In this document: piece by piece, positions 1-6,432 of the stretch
Position numbering within the stretch: the stretch's first letter is position 1
Layout of the letters: each line of letters starts with the position of its first letter
Assembly: GCA_900764215.1 (NCBI GenBank)
Contig: CAAFNI010000380.1
Location: 1-28,999, forward strand
DNA: 28,999 nt
DNA from: an uncultured Sutterella sp.
GTDB lineage: Bacteria; Pseudomonadota; Gammaproteobacteria; Burkholderiales; Burkholderiaceae_F
Reading direction: 5' to 3'
Program-made: the position numbers and the translations under genes
The notes under the pieces: generated by a model
Databases searched by the model: none
What the model was told of the DNA's origin: nothing
The model's input: only the letters and a program-made list of their open reading frames with translations

Positions 1-1
1 G

Positions 2-1033
2 CCCACGGCCAAGAAGCCGATGGCGCTCTGCTTCAATGAAAATCCGCTCGGACTTACGCCGGCCGCCCGCGATGCCGCCGTCGCCGCCCTGCCTGACGCC
101 AACCGCTATCCTTTCGTTGCGGCCGAAGCGCTGCGCAAGGCCTGCGCCGACTTCATGGGCGGCAAGCCCGAAAACGTGATGCTCTCCCACGGCTCCGCCG
201 AATCGATCCGTGCGAGCATCGAGTCCCACATCCGACCCGGCGTCTGCCTCGTCTGTCCGGAGCTCACCTACAGCGACGGCGCGGACACGGCCCGAAAGAA
301 CAACATCAAGGTCGTCACCGTGCCGATGGGCGCCAAGTGGTCCGTCGACCTTGAAGCCATGAAGAAGACGGTTGCCGGCATCAACGGGCCCGTCATCGTC
401 TACTTCGTCAATCCGAACAATCCGACCTCGACCATCGTCGACTCGAAGGCCCTGCACGACTGGATCCGCTCTCGTCCGGCCGACGTCTTCTTCGTGATCG
501 ACGAGGCCTACGCCGAGTACGTTCGCGATCCGTCCTTCGTCTCCTGCAAGACGCTCGTCGACGAGGGACTTGAAAACCTCTGCGTGCTCAAGACCTTCTC
601 GAAGATCTTCGCCATGGCCGGCATGCGCCTGGGCTTCACCTACGCCGCTCCCGCCGTCGTCAACCGCGTCCGCACTCAGGTCGCCTACGACATCATGCTC
701 AACAACTCGGCCATCGCCGCCGCGCTCGTCGAGCTCGGCGACAAGGACTTCATCCCGAACTCCCGCAAGGCCAACGAGGATGCCCGCGTGATCACCTGCA
801 AGGCGCTCGACGAGCTCGGCATCGAATACCTCGACAGCCAGGCGAACTTCATCTTCATGAACCTCAAGGCGCCGCTCAAGCCCTTCCAGGAACGCATGAA
901 GGCGGAACACATCCTCGTCGGCCGCCCCTTCCCGCCCGCCGTCGAATGGTCCCGCGTCTCGCTCTCGACGCCTGACGACATGGCCTACTTCGCCCGGAAG
1001 CTCAAGGAATTCCGCCAGAAGGGCTGGGTTTGA
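2..1033 (+). CDS. Histidinol-phosphate-type PLP aminotransferase, 5' partial
   Basis: This is a class I/II fold, pyridoxal-phosphate aminotransferase of the HisC-like group. Such enzymes move an amino group between an amino acid or amino alcohol phosphate and a 2-oxo acid. Counting from the ATG at 20, the N-terminal FNENPLG motif is at residues 5-11, NPNNPT at 131-136, the DEAY cofactor-ring motif at 161-164, and the TFSK Schiff-base lysine at K195, followed by AGMRLGF with R203. The frame is open upstream of position 20 to the window edge (codons P-T-A-K-K-P). HisC proteins normally have about 30-40 residues before the NENP motif, so I treat the gene as cut at its 5' end; the ATG at 20 also lacks a clear ribosome binding site. 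It ends at a terminator shared with the convergent LysR gene. The substrate cannot be fixed from sequence: histidinol phosphate or another amine is possible. Confidence 0.85.
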   Translation, partial: PTAKKPMALCFNENPLGLTPAARDAAVAALPDANRYPFVAAEALRKACADFMGGKPENVMLSHGSAESIRASIESHIRPGVCLVCPELTYSDGADTARKNNIKVVTVPMGAKWSVDLEAMKKTVAGINGPVIVYFVNPNNPTSTIVDSKALHDWIRSRPADVFFVIDEAYAEYVRDPSFVSCKTLVDEGLENLCVLKTFSKIFAMAGMRLGFTYAAPAVVNRVRTQVAYDIMLNNSAIAAALVELGDKDFIPNSRKANEDARVITCKALDELGIEYLDSQANFIFMNLKAPLKPFQERMKAEHILVGRPFPPAVEWSRVSLSTPDDMAYFARKLKEFRQKGWV

Positions 1034-1091
1034 CGGATAGGACTCCCCGGCGTCACGGGCCCTGGGGCTCGTGAGCAATGCCGAAAATAAC

Positions 1092-1126
1092 TCCCGCGTC
1101 CGCCGCCGGCGCGGGATTTTCTTTTC
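1092..1126. terminator. Bidirectional rho-independent terminator
   Basis: A 7-bp GC stem (TCCCGCG at 1092-1098 with CGCGGGA at 1110-1116) is followed by TTTTCTTTTC on the + strand. AAAATAA before the stem gives a T-run on the - strand. It sits between the convergent aminotransferase and LysR genes and probably ends both transcripts. Confidence 0.75.
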
Positions 1127-1137
1127 CCGAACGCCTC

Positions 1138-2067
1138 TCAAGCCTTCAGAAAATCCTCGCCCGCCTCCGTGAGCGGAATGCCCGCCGCCCTGATGCTCCC
1201 CGCAATCTCTGCGATGCACTGCCGGATTTCGGGCCACAAGCTCTCGGACGTCACGGGCCAGAAGACGTAGAAGGGAATCGTGAGCGGATTCTCAAGCGGC
1301 ACGGCCGCACAGTCGTTCGAGACGCTCATGGCGGCGAGCTCGTCCGTGATGTGCACGCCGATGCCGCGCTTGACGAACCTGAGCGCCACCTGCGTCGAGG
1401 ACAGCTCGGCCACGATGCGGTCGGGCGAGAGCGGCGGATGGAGGCTCCTGATGTATTCGCGCTCGAGCTTGTCGGCCGAGAGCAGAATGAAATTCTCGTG
1501 CGCATAGTCCTCGAGCCTCACCTTTTCCAAGCGGCTGAGCGGATTGGTCTTGGGCACGACCAGCCGAAAGGGCAGATGGGCGATCGCCGCCTTCTGCAGA
1601 TCGTCATGGCTGCTCAGGAGCGTGCCGAACCCCACGTCGAAGGGGTGCGAGAACTTCGAGTAGTAGATGTCCCGGCTCTGATGAACGTCCATCGTGATCC
1701 GAAGCGTCTTCTCATGCGCCTTCAGGATCTTCGCCACCGCCGGAATGATCACGTTGCTGCAGTGGCGCGCAAGCACCGCAATGCGAAGCTGCTTCTTCGT
1801 CGAGGCCCGCTGCTTCGGAAAGTCCTCGAGCATGTGCCACGCGCGCATCGACTCCTTCGCGACGCGGTAGAAGGTCTTGCCGTCCTCCGTGAGCGTCAGG
1901 TTCTTCGTCGAGCGGTCAAAGAGCCGGCAGCCGAGCCTCTCCTCGAGCTGGCTCACCGCACGGCTCGCCGCAGGAGCGCTCATCGCATTCTGGTTCGCCG
2001 CCGAAAGCAGGGATCCCGTCTCCACTACGGCGCAAAAGAGCTTGATCGATCTAGGCTTGAGTTCCAT
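1138..2067 (-). CDS. LysR-family transcriptional regulator
   Basis: A 309-residue protein of normal LysR length. The N-terminal winged helix-turn-helix spans about residues 6-65, with the typical pattern of aromatic residues, SLLSAANQNAMSAPAASRAVSQ and LEERLGCRLFDRS. A periplasmic-binding-protein-like effector domain follows from about residue 90 to the end. LysR proteins bind DNA as tetramers and usually control a divergent gene in response to a small molecule. Here the divergent neighbour is hydG, and a T-N11-A box lies between the two starts, so control of hydG and autoregulation are likely; this is inference. The start at 2067 is the only ATG before the HTH; AGGA lies very close upstream. 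The effector is unknown. Confidence 0.9.
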   Translation of the reverse strand: MELKPRSIKLFCAVVETGSLLSAANQNAMSAPAASRAVSQLEERLGCRLFDRSTKNLTLTEDGKTFYRVAKESMRAWHMLEDFPKQRASTKKQLRIAVLARHCSNVIIPAVAKILKAHEKTLRITMDVHQSRDIYYSKFSHPFDVGFGTLLSSHDDLQKAAIAHLPFRLVVPKTNPLSRLEKVRLEDYAHENFILLSADKLEREYIRSLHPPLSPDRIVAELSSTQVALRFVKRGIGVHITDELAAMSVSNDCAAVPLENPLTIPFYVFWPVTSESLWPEIRQCIAEIAGSIRAAGIPLTEAGEDFLKA

Positions 2068-2100
2068 TGTCCTATCAATTCCGTTTTTCGCAATCTATCG

Positions 2101-2113
2101 TGCAATATTTGCA
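2101..2113. promoter_or_regulatory. Candidate LysR box (T-N11-A palindrome)
   Basis: TGCAATATTTGCA is a palindrome, TGCAA-TAT-TTGCA, and fits the T-N11-A form typical of LysR sites. It lies 33 bases from the LysR start and directly abuts the predicted hydG -35 element. That is a position from which a LysR protein could repress its own gene and activate the divergent one. Confidence 0.55.
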
Positions 2114-2114
2114 T

Positions 2115-2143
2115 TTTACAAAATAAAGGCAATCGGGCACAAT
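2115..2143 (+). promoter_or_regulatory. Candidate sigma-70 promoter for hydG
   Basis: TTTACA (2115-2120, 5 of 6 to consensus) and CACAAT (2138-2143, 4 of 6) are 17 bases apart. The start of transcription would be near 2150, giving a leader of about 150 bases before the hydG ATG at 2302. This is a prediction by eye. Confidence 0.4.
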
Positions 2144-2145
2144 AA

Positions 2146-2184
2146 GTCTCAACACAGCAGGCACGGCCTGAGACACCCGCCTGC
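2146..2184 (+). promoter_or_regulatory. Competing stems in the hydG leader
   Basis: GTCTCA (2146-2151) can pair with TGAGAC (2169-2174), and GCAGGC (2157-2162) with GCCTGC (2179-2184). The order A-B-A'-B' is a pseudoknot-like or mutually exclusive arrangement. A third option is the tight hairpin CAGGC-ACG-GCCTG (2158-2170). It precedes a strong terminator hairpin, so an attenuator or small RNA is possible. I do not recognise a known riboswitch class. Confidence 0.3.
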
Positions 2185-2206
2185 AACTCTCCGAAACACA
2201 AGCAGC

Positions 2207-2246
2207 GCGGCCGATTCAGACAGCATCTGATCGGCCGCTTTGCTTT
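2207..2246 (+). terminator. Strong terminator hairpin upstream of hydG
   Basis: GCGGCCGA (2207-2214) pairs with TCGGCCGC (2231-2238). TCAGA (2216-2220) pairs with TCTGA (2226-2230) around loop CAGCA, with one bulged T. TTTGCTTT follows. It reads on the + strand and ends 55 bases before the hydG ATG, with no + strand coding gene upstream in the gap. It therefore terminates a leader or a short RNA. Confidence 0.65.
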
Positions 2247-2301
2247 ATGTGCTTCGGCGTGTTCGTTCCAAGACCCCAAAGTCACCCCGACAGAGACAAC
2301 A

Positions 2302-3732
2302 ATGGCCATTTACGACCCCAAATCCCGCGTTGCGGAAGAATTCATCAACGACCAGGAAATCCGCGACACGCTCGCCTACGCCGAAGAGCACAAGTCGGAC
2401 GTTCCCCTGCTCACCTCCATTCTCGAGAAGGCCGCTCAATTCAAGGGCCTCACCCACCGAGAAGCCGCCGTTCTGCTTGCCTGCGACGTCAAGGACATCA
2501 ACGACAGGATCTTCGAGACCGCCATCAAGGTGAAGGAGCACATCTACGGCAGCCGCATCGTGCTCTTTGCGCCGCTCTACCTATCCAACTACTGCATCAA
2601 CACCTGCACCTACTGCCCGTACCACGCCAAGAACAAGAACATCGTGCGCAAGAAGCTCACGCAGGAGGAGATCCGCAACGAAGTGATCGCCCTTCAGGAC
2701 CTCGGGCACAAGCGCCTGCTGCTTGAAGCCGGCGAGCATCCCAAGCACAATCCGATCGAGTACATCCTCGAGTCCATCAAGACCATCTACTCGATCAAGC
2801 ACAAGAACGGCGAGATCCGCCGCCTGAACGTCAACATCGCCGCCACGACGGTTGAAAACTACCGCAAGCTTCACGAAGCCCAGATCGGCACCTACCAGCT
2901 CTTCCAGGAAACCTACAACCGCAAGGCCTATGAGGAGCTTCACCCGAAGGGACCGAAGTCCGACTACGCCTATCACACCGAAGCGCACGACCGCGCCATG
3001 GAGGGCGGCATCGACGACGTGGGACTCGGCGTTCTCTTCGGCCTTGAGCTCTGCCGCTACGACTTCGTCGGCCTGCTCATGCACGCCGAACACCTTGAGG
3101 CCGTCTGGGGCGTCGGGCCGCACACGATCTCCGTGCCGCGCATCTGCCCGGCCGACGACATCGATCCGGCCTCCTTCAAGAATGCCGTGCCCGACGAGCT
3201 CTTCCTCAAGATCGTCGCGCTCATCCGCATGGCCGTGCCCTACACCGGCATGATCATGTCGACCCGCGAAGGCGAGCGCATCCGCACCGAAGCGCTCAAG
3301 CTGGGCATCTCCCAGATTTCCGGTGGCTCGCGCACGTCCGTGGGCGGCTACGCCATCCGCTCCGTCCAGGAAATGGAGGAAAAGACCGAACAGTTCGAGA
3401 CGAGCGACCGCCGCACCCTCGACGAAATCGTCCGCTGGCTGCTCGAGAACCACTACCTGCCGTCCTTCTGCACGGCCTGCTACCGCGCCGGCCGCACGGG
3501 CGACCGCTTCATGGAATGGGCCAAGGACGGCAGCATCGCCACCTACTGCCAGGCCAACGCCATCATGACGATGAAGGAGTACATGTGCGACTACGCCTCG
3601 AAGGAAACCCGCGAGGCGGGCGAGCGCGTCATCGCCAATGAACTCCCGAAGATCCCGCATGAGAAGATTCGGCTTGCTAGCGAAAAGCGCCTCATCCGCA
3701 TTGAATCGGGCGAGCGCGATTTCCGCTTCTAA
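2302..3732 (+). CDS. hydG: [FeFe] hydrogenase maturase HydG (radical SAM tyrosine lyase)
   Basis: HydG cleaves tyrosine with S-adenosylmethionine to make the CO and cyanide ligands, delivered as an Fe(CO)2(CN) unit, of the H-cluster in [FeFe] hydrogenase. The protein is 476 residues, the usual family length. The radical-SAM cluster motif C98-x3-C102-x2-C105 sits in CINTCTYCPYHAKN. The second, C-terminal cluster motif is C390-x2-C393-x22-C416, with the typical CTACYRAGRTGDRFM context; ThiH lacks it, so this is HydG rather than ThiH. The start at 2302 has only a weak purine-rich region upstream. The gene diverges from the LysR regulator. The other maturases HydE and HydF and the hydrogenase itself are not in the window, and the prophage begins within about 200 bases of the stop codon. 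Confidence 0.95.
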   Translation: MAIYDPKSRVAEEFINDQEIRDTLAYAEEHKSDVPLLTSILEKAAQFKGLTHREAAVLLACDVKDINDRIFETAIKVKEHIYGSRIVLFAPLYLSNYCINTCTYCPYHAKNKNIVRKKLTQEEIRNEVIALQDLGHKRLLLEAGEHPKHNPIEYILESIKTIYSIKHKNGEIRRLNVNIAATTVENYRKLHEAQIGTYQLFQETYNRKAYEELHPKGPKSDYAYHTEAHDRAMEGGIDDVGLGVLFGLELCRYDFVGLLMHAEHLEAVWGVGPHTISVPRICPADDIDPASFKNAVPDELFLKIVALIRMAVPYTGMIMSTREGERIRTEALKLGISQISGGSRTSVGGYAIRSVQEMEEKTEQFETSDRRTLDEIVRWLLENHYLPSFCTACYRAGRTGDRFMEWAKDGSIATYCQANAIMTMKEYMCDYASKETREAGERVIANELPKIPHEKIRLASEKRLIRIESGERDFRF

Positions 3733-3772
3733 GTGATCGGCTCCTCTACAGCCTAGCTACATGCTAACCGCT

Positions 3773-3808
3773 ACCCCGCTACATACCCGCTATGTAGCGG
3801 GGTTTTTC
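3773..3808 (+). terminator. Perfect 13-bp terminator hairpin after hydG
   Basis: ACCCCGCTACATA (3773-3785) pairs fully with TATGTAGCGGGGT (3791-3803) around loop CCCGC, followed by TTTTC. It would end the hydG transcript. It may also overlap the attachment site. Confidence 0.75.
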
Positions 3809-3872
3809 GTGTTAGCATGGCCGTACCCCCGCCACCGTCACGCCACCTGCACACCGCCTACACGCTGTCAGC

Positions 3873-3935
3873 CTGTGGGACAACTGTGGGACAAAAGGCC
3901 CGTTCGGCACCTCGGGGATTCAATTTTGTGGGACA
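3873..3935. repeat. 11-bp direct repeats TGTGGGACA upstream of the integrase
   Basis: CTGTGGGACAA is present twice in tandem (3873-3883 and 3884-3894), one helical turn apart. A third copy of the 9-base core lies at 3927-3935, overlapping the ribosome-binding region of the integrase start at 3940. Short repeats in this position usually serve as integrase arm-type sites or excisionase/repressor sites; which one applies is inference. Confidence 0.5.
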
Positions 3936-3939
3936 CGCC

Positions 3940-5136
3940 ATGAACATAACGGCCAAAAACATTCTGACAGTAGGCGATGGACGATATAAGATCGCGCCGA
4001 ATTTGTACCTCGTCGTCCGAAGAAACGGACTCAGCAGATCGTTTGTCTTCCGATACACATTCGACGGAAAGCGCAAGGATCTCTCGCTAGGGGATCCGGC
4101 AATCATCAAAATTCAAATGGCGAAGGATGAGGCGCTCAAATGCCACACCCTCCTCACACAGGGAGTCGACCCGAAGGCTTTCAGAGAAGAAAAGAAAGCA
4201 CCGGTAAAGACAAAGCACGAACCAACATTCAAAGAATATGCAGAGCGCATCATCCCGATCATCATTGAGGTCAAGCAGTACAAGAACAAGCACAGCATCA
4301 ATGAATGGCGTCGGTGCATCCTCGGCCTCGCCGTCCAGCACATCGGAGACATGCCGATCAAAGAGGTCGAAACGTCTCACATCCTTTCGATCCTCAATCC
4401 ACTCTGGAAGGATCAGACCCCGACAGGCGTCAAAGCACGTGGGTTCTTGGAGACAGTCTTTGCCTATGCAAAGCGTGAAGGGTTTTACAACAACGAGAAT
4501 CCGGCTACATGGCGCGGCAATCTTGACGCATGGCTGCCATCACCTCAACGCATCTACACCACCAGGCATTGCCCTGCCGCTACGCTTGATGAGACGATCG
4601 ACATTGTCAGCCGATTGCTTGCAGGTGAGGTCGGAGAGCCTCCTTCGCGTCTGGCCGCGCTCTTCGGCATCTTGACCTCAACGCGCCGCAAGGAATTTTC
4701 GCTCGCCTTTTGGGATGAAATCAATCTCGACGAAAGAATCTGGTACATCCCGCCCGCTCGCAGAAAAGACCGCAAACCGTTCCCGCACCGCGTTCCCCTG
4801 AGCGATCAAGCCATTGAAGTGCTGCTTGCCGCCAATCCGAGCCGGAAAGGCCCGCTCTTTCCATCACCTTACTGGGCGCATAGACCAATCCGCATTGACA
4901 ACCCGTATCACACGGTCAGCAGACTCACAGACGGCAAAGTGACTATGCACGGATTCCGTTCGACCTTCCGAGACTGGGCGGCAAGAAACGGCATTGACAG
5001 GGTAGTTGCTGAGAAATGCTTGATGCACGCAACCGGCAACGCCGTAGAGCAAACGTATCAGCGTGACGACCTATGCGAGCTACGTCGTCCCGTCATGCAG
5101 TCGTGGGCCGACACGATCATGCCGAAGAAGAAGTGA
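3940..5136 (+). CDS. int: Prophage tyrosine integrase (P4-type)
   Basis: A 398-residue site-specific recombinase that inserts and excises the prophage. Residues about 1-90 form the arm-DNA-binding domain of P4-type integrases (Integrase_DNA-bind/DUF4102), 95-200 the core-binding SAM-like domain, and 205-390 the catalytic domain. Catalytic residues visible are R249 in LTSTRRKE, H337 and R340 in MHGFRSTFRDWA, H363 in LMHATG, and the nucleophile Y373 in EQTYQRDD. The C-terminal LRRPVMQSWAD resembles P4 integrase tails. I chose the ATG at 3940 because the longer frame from 3817 would begin with low-quality sequence inside the attachment-region dyad. The gene reads toward the late block and ends at a bidirectional terminator. 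Its ribosome site overlaps a TGTGGGACA repeat, so autoregulation is possible. Confidence 0.92.
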   Translation: MNITAKNILTVGDGRYKIAPNLYLVVRRNGLSRSFVFRYTFDGKRKDLSLGDPAIIKIQMAKDEALKCHTLLTQGVDPKAFREEKKAPVKTKHEPTFKEYAERIIPIIIEVKQYKNKHSINEWRRCILGLAVQHIGDMPIKEVETSHILSILNPLWKDQTPTGVKARGFLETVFAYAKREGFYNNENPATWRGNLDAWLPSPQRIYTTRHCPAATLDETIDIVSRLLAGEVGEPPSRLAALFGILTSTRRKEFSLAFWDEINLDERIWYIPPARRKDRKPFPHRVPLSDQAIEVLLAANPSRKGPLFPSPYWAHRPIRIDNPYHTVSRLTDGKVTMHGFRSTFRDWAARNGIDRVVAEKCLMHATGNAVEQTYQRDDLCELRRPVMQSWADTIMPKKK

Positions 5137-5159
5137 CGTTTTCCAAAGGCACAAAAAAC

Positions 5160-5196
5160 GCCCCACCTACCGATCAATGGTAAGTGGGGCATTTTC
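5160..5196. terminator. Bidirectional terminator between int and the late genes
   Basis: GCCCCAC pairs with GTGGGGC, and the inner TACC pairs with GGTA, around loop GATCAAT (5160-5190). ATTTTC follows on the + strand. ACAAAAAAC before the stem gives a T-run on the - strand. It ends both the integrase and the convergent late operon. Confidence 0.8.
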
Positions 5197-5336
5197 GTCT
5201 AAATGTTCGTCTAACGAAGTATTTATAGGCGCCATCCTCAAACCGTTGGGGCGGAATGATTACAAGGCAATTTCGGCCCATTTTGACGCCACCCCTTCGT
5301 CTAAATTTTCGGCTGAGTTCGTCTACAACTTCGTCA
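5194..5336. repeat. Dispersed TTCGTCTAA repeats
   Basis: TTCGTCTAA occurs at 5194-5202, 5206-5214 and 5296-5304; the variant TTCGTCTAC is at 5318-5326, and TTCGTCA at 5330-5336. The second copy extends into TTCGT-CTA-ACGAA, an inverted repeat (5206-5218). Apart from the terminator and these repeats, I see no gene in 5137-5333. Function unknown; protein-binding sites are possible. Confidence 0.35.
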
Positions 5337-5771
5337 CTGACTGACGATCTTTACGACCGCATCTTTGTCTATCGCAGTCCGCTCAGAAAGCTCGACACCT
5401 CGTCGAACCAACTCCGTGCCTCTGTCGAGTAAGCCTGCGCATCGGGCAAGCTGCTCTCTTTCAGCGTCGCAGGTACCGGCATCGGCTGCGGACAGTCGAC
5501 GCTTAGCATCGGCTGCTTGCTTGCGCACCCGCTCAAGATCAGCGCCAAGGTCATCAACGCGAGCAAGCGCCTTGTCCCGAGCTTCCCAAGCGTCAACGAG
5601 ACTCTGTGCATAGCCCCTCTCCTTCTCACGATACTTAGCCTCAAGGCCCTGCGCTCGAGTGGCGTAGTCCTCCCGCAGGGCCGCAATGTCCTCGCCATAG
5701 AGCGCCGCGGCATAGCGATAGCCTGACACGAACGAAACCACTATGCCGCAAACAAGAAGAACTCGCTTCAT
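5334..5771 (-). CDS. Rz: Rz-like inner-membrane spanin
   Basis: The i-spanin joins with the lipoprotein Rz1 to span the periplasm and fuse the inner and outer membranes in the last step of lysis. The 145-residue product has one N-terminal membrane segment (about residues 3-20, VLLVCGIVVSFVSGY). A long charged periplasmic coiled-coil region follows, rich in Ala, Arg and Glu. The ATG at 5771 follows the stop of the upstream membrane protein by two bases (TAGCTATG), so translation is probably coupled; no strong ribosome site is visible. A longer frame from 5816 would run into the upstream gene and puts extra residues before the membrane segment. The nested Rz1 gene and the place after lysozyme support the call. 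Confidence 0.75.
   Translation of the reverse strand: MKRVLLVCGIVVSFVSGYRYAAALYGEDIAALREDYATRAQGLEAKYREKERGYAQSLVDAWEARDKALARVDDLGADLERVRKQAADAKRRLSAADAGTCDAEREQLARCAGLLDRGTELVRRGVELSERTAIDKDAVVKIVSQ
5369..5611 (-). CDS. Rz1: Rz1-like outer-membrane lipoprotein spanin, nested in Rz
   Basis: The o-spanin is encoded wholly inside Rz in another frame, as in lambda. From the ATG at 5611 the product has 80 residues: a signal peptide with lipobox L26-S-G-C29 (LILSGC), so that C29 would be lipidated, then a short proline-rich segment (PQPMPVPA) typical of Rz1. AAGGAG lies 7 bases before this ATG, which decides the start over the longer frame from 5713. It pairs with the Rz-like product in outer-membrane disruption. 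Confidence 0.75.
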   Translation of the reverse strand: MHRVSLTLGKLGTRRLLALMTLALILSGCASKQPMLSVDCPQPMPVPATLKESSLPDAQAYSTEARSWFDEVSSFLSGLR

Positions 5772-5773
5772 AG

Positions 5774-6187
5774 CTACACAAGATACGCATACGCCGTAAT
5801 CGCGAGTCCTAAGCAAAAAAATCTAAAGCTCCACTTTCTAAGATGTCCAACACGCCAGTCGAGGACCTCATCTTCTTTAAGTTCTTCCGGATAGTTAAGT
5901 AGCTTCAGAAATACGAGAAAGGCTACATAGAAAATAAGGCCATTGACAAACGGTGAAAGTGCCAGCTCCTGTTCTGAGTAAATGTCATAAACAAAATCAG
6001 GAAACACCTGCGCCCCAAAATATTCATGGACTTCAACCCAACGCCTGCAAAACCATTCCCACACAAGAGCCCAAACAAAAGCTAAGGCAATCGCATATTT
6101 ACGAAATTCGGTGTCAGAGATACGATTGTTTTTCATACCTATCTTTCCTAACAAATCTATAAAGACTTTGGTTATGAACGATTCCAC
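5774..6187 (-). CDS. Three-helix membrane protein of unknown function in the lysis region
   Basis: A 137-residue protein that I cannot assign to a family. It has three hydrophobic segments at about residues 30-47, 79-97 and 120-136, with a tryptophan-rich stretch (WALVWEWFCRRW) and an acidic loop at 101-109. The start is a GTG at 6187, preceded by AGGAGG at five bases, a strong site. It is followed two bases later by Rz, so it belongs to the lysis transcript. The sequence is clearly richer in A/T than the structural genes, suggesting separate acquisition. Possible roles are an accessory holin or antiholin, or a superinfection-exclusion membrane protein; nothing in the sequence decides. Confidence 0.65.
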   Translation of the reverse strand: MESFITKVFIDLLGKIGMKNNRISDTEFRKYAIALAFVWALVWEWFCRRWVEVHEYFGAQVFPDFVYDIYSEQELALSPFVNGLIFYVAFLVFLKLLNYPEELKEDEVLDWRVGHLRKWSFRFFCLGLAITAYAYLV

Positions 6188-6231
6188 TGTGACCTCCTAT
6201 CCAAAAAATCAGATTGTGTCACACGTGAGTG

Positions 6232-6432
6232 TCACTCATGCCCCAGTCGCTCAATTCTCATGTTCAGAACTGCGAGATAGTCCTGCATCAGTCCATGCTG
6301 AATCCGAAGCAAGGACTTCGTGCGCTGATCCAGTTTGGCGAAGCTGAACCCAACGATGAAAACTGACAGTCGATCGAGACGGCTCTGCAACTCATCTCGT
6401 TCCTTGATCAATCGTTTCTTCCAACCCATCAT
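6232..6432 (-). CDS. Acb2/Tad1-like helical-hairpin protein (possible cyclic-oligonucleotide sponge)
   Basis: A 66-residue (or 65, from the second ATG) protein of two amphipathic helices, about residues 4-28 and 36-63, joined by a short turn. Its pattern KKRLIKERDELQSRL...LSVFI...LLRIQ..LMQDYLAVLNMRI matches, from memory, the hairpin family that includes phage Acb2/Tad1 and crAss001_48-related proteins. Characterised members bind cyclic di- or trinucleotides and block CBASS and Thoeris-type immunity. The start overlaps the lysozyme stop (GAATGATGG) with GGAGAGG upstream, so it is cotranslated with lysis genes. No database search was possible; it could also be an unrelated small coiled-coil protein. 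Binding activity is inference. Confidence 0.55.
   Translation of the reverse strand: MMGWKKRLIKERDELQSRLDRLSVFIVGFSFAKLDQRTKSLLRIQHGLMQDYLAVLNMRIERLGHE

Larger units (their letters stand above)
3733..3939 (+). other. Probable prophage left attachment region (attL)
   Basis: This gap separates a metabolic host gene from a tyrosine integrase that starts a phage module, so the host-phage junction should lie here. It holds a perfect hairpin (3773-3803) flanked by the wider dyad CATGCTAAC/GTTAGCATG (3760-3768 and 3811-3819). It also holds the imperfect 11-bp tandem pair CCCGCTACATA/CCCGCTATGTA (3775-3796) and three copies of TGTGGGACA. I see no tRNA end. The exact core cannot be set without the right end. 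Confidence 0.5.

Noticed and set aside
1078..2145. 355-residue + strand frame opposite the LysR gene
   Set aside because: Arginine-rich composition and full overlap with a clear LysR gene on the other strand show it is an antisense shadow caused by high GC.
2581..3660. 359-residue - strand frame opposite hydG
   Set aside because: It overlaps an unmistakable HydG; its repetitive Val/Asp/Gly composition is the complement of hydG codons.
3817..3939. Upstream extension of the integrase from the ATG at 3817
   Set aside because: The added 41 residues look non-protein, begin inside a dyad and span the repeats; the ATG at 3940 starts at the expected arm-binding domain.
3733..3939. tRNA gene as integration target
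   Set aside because: No cloverleaf, T-loop or CCA-like end can be found between hydG and the integrase.
5612..5713. Longer Rz1 start at 5713
   Set aside because: The ATG at 5611 has AAGGAG at good spacing and gives a normal signal peptide with lipobox; the longer form adds an arginine-rich stretch.
6188..6231. GTGTCAC direct repeats between the Acb2-like and membrane protein genes
   Set aside because: There are only two short copies in a 44-base gap, with no convincing stem; chance is likely.
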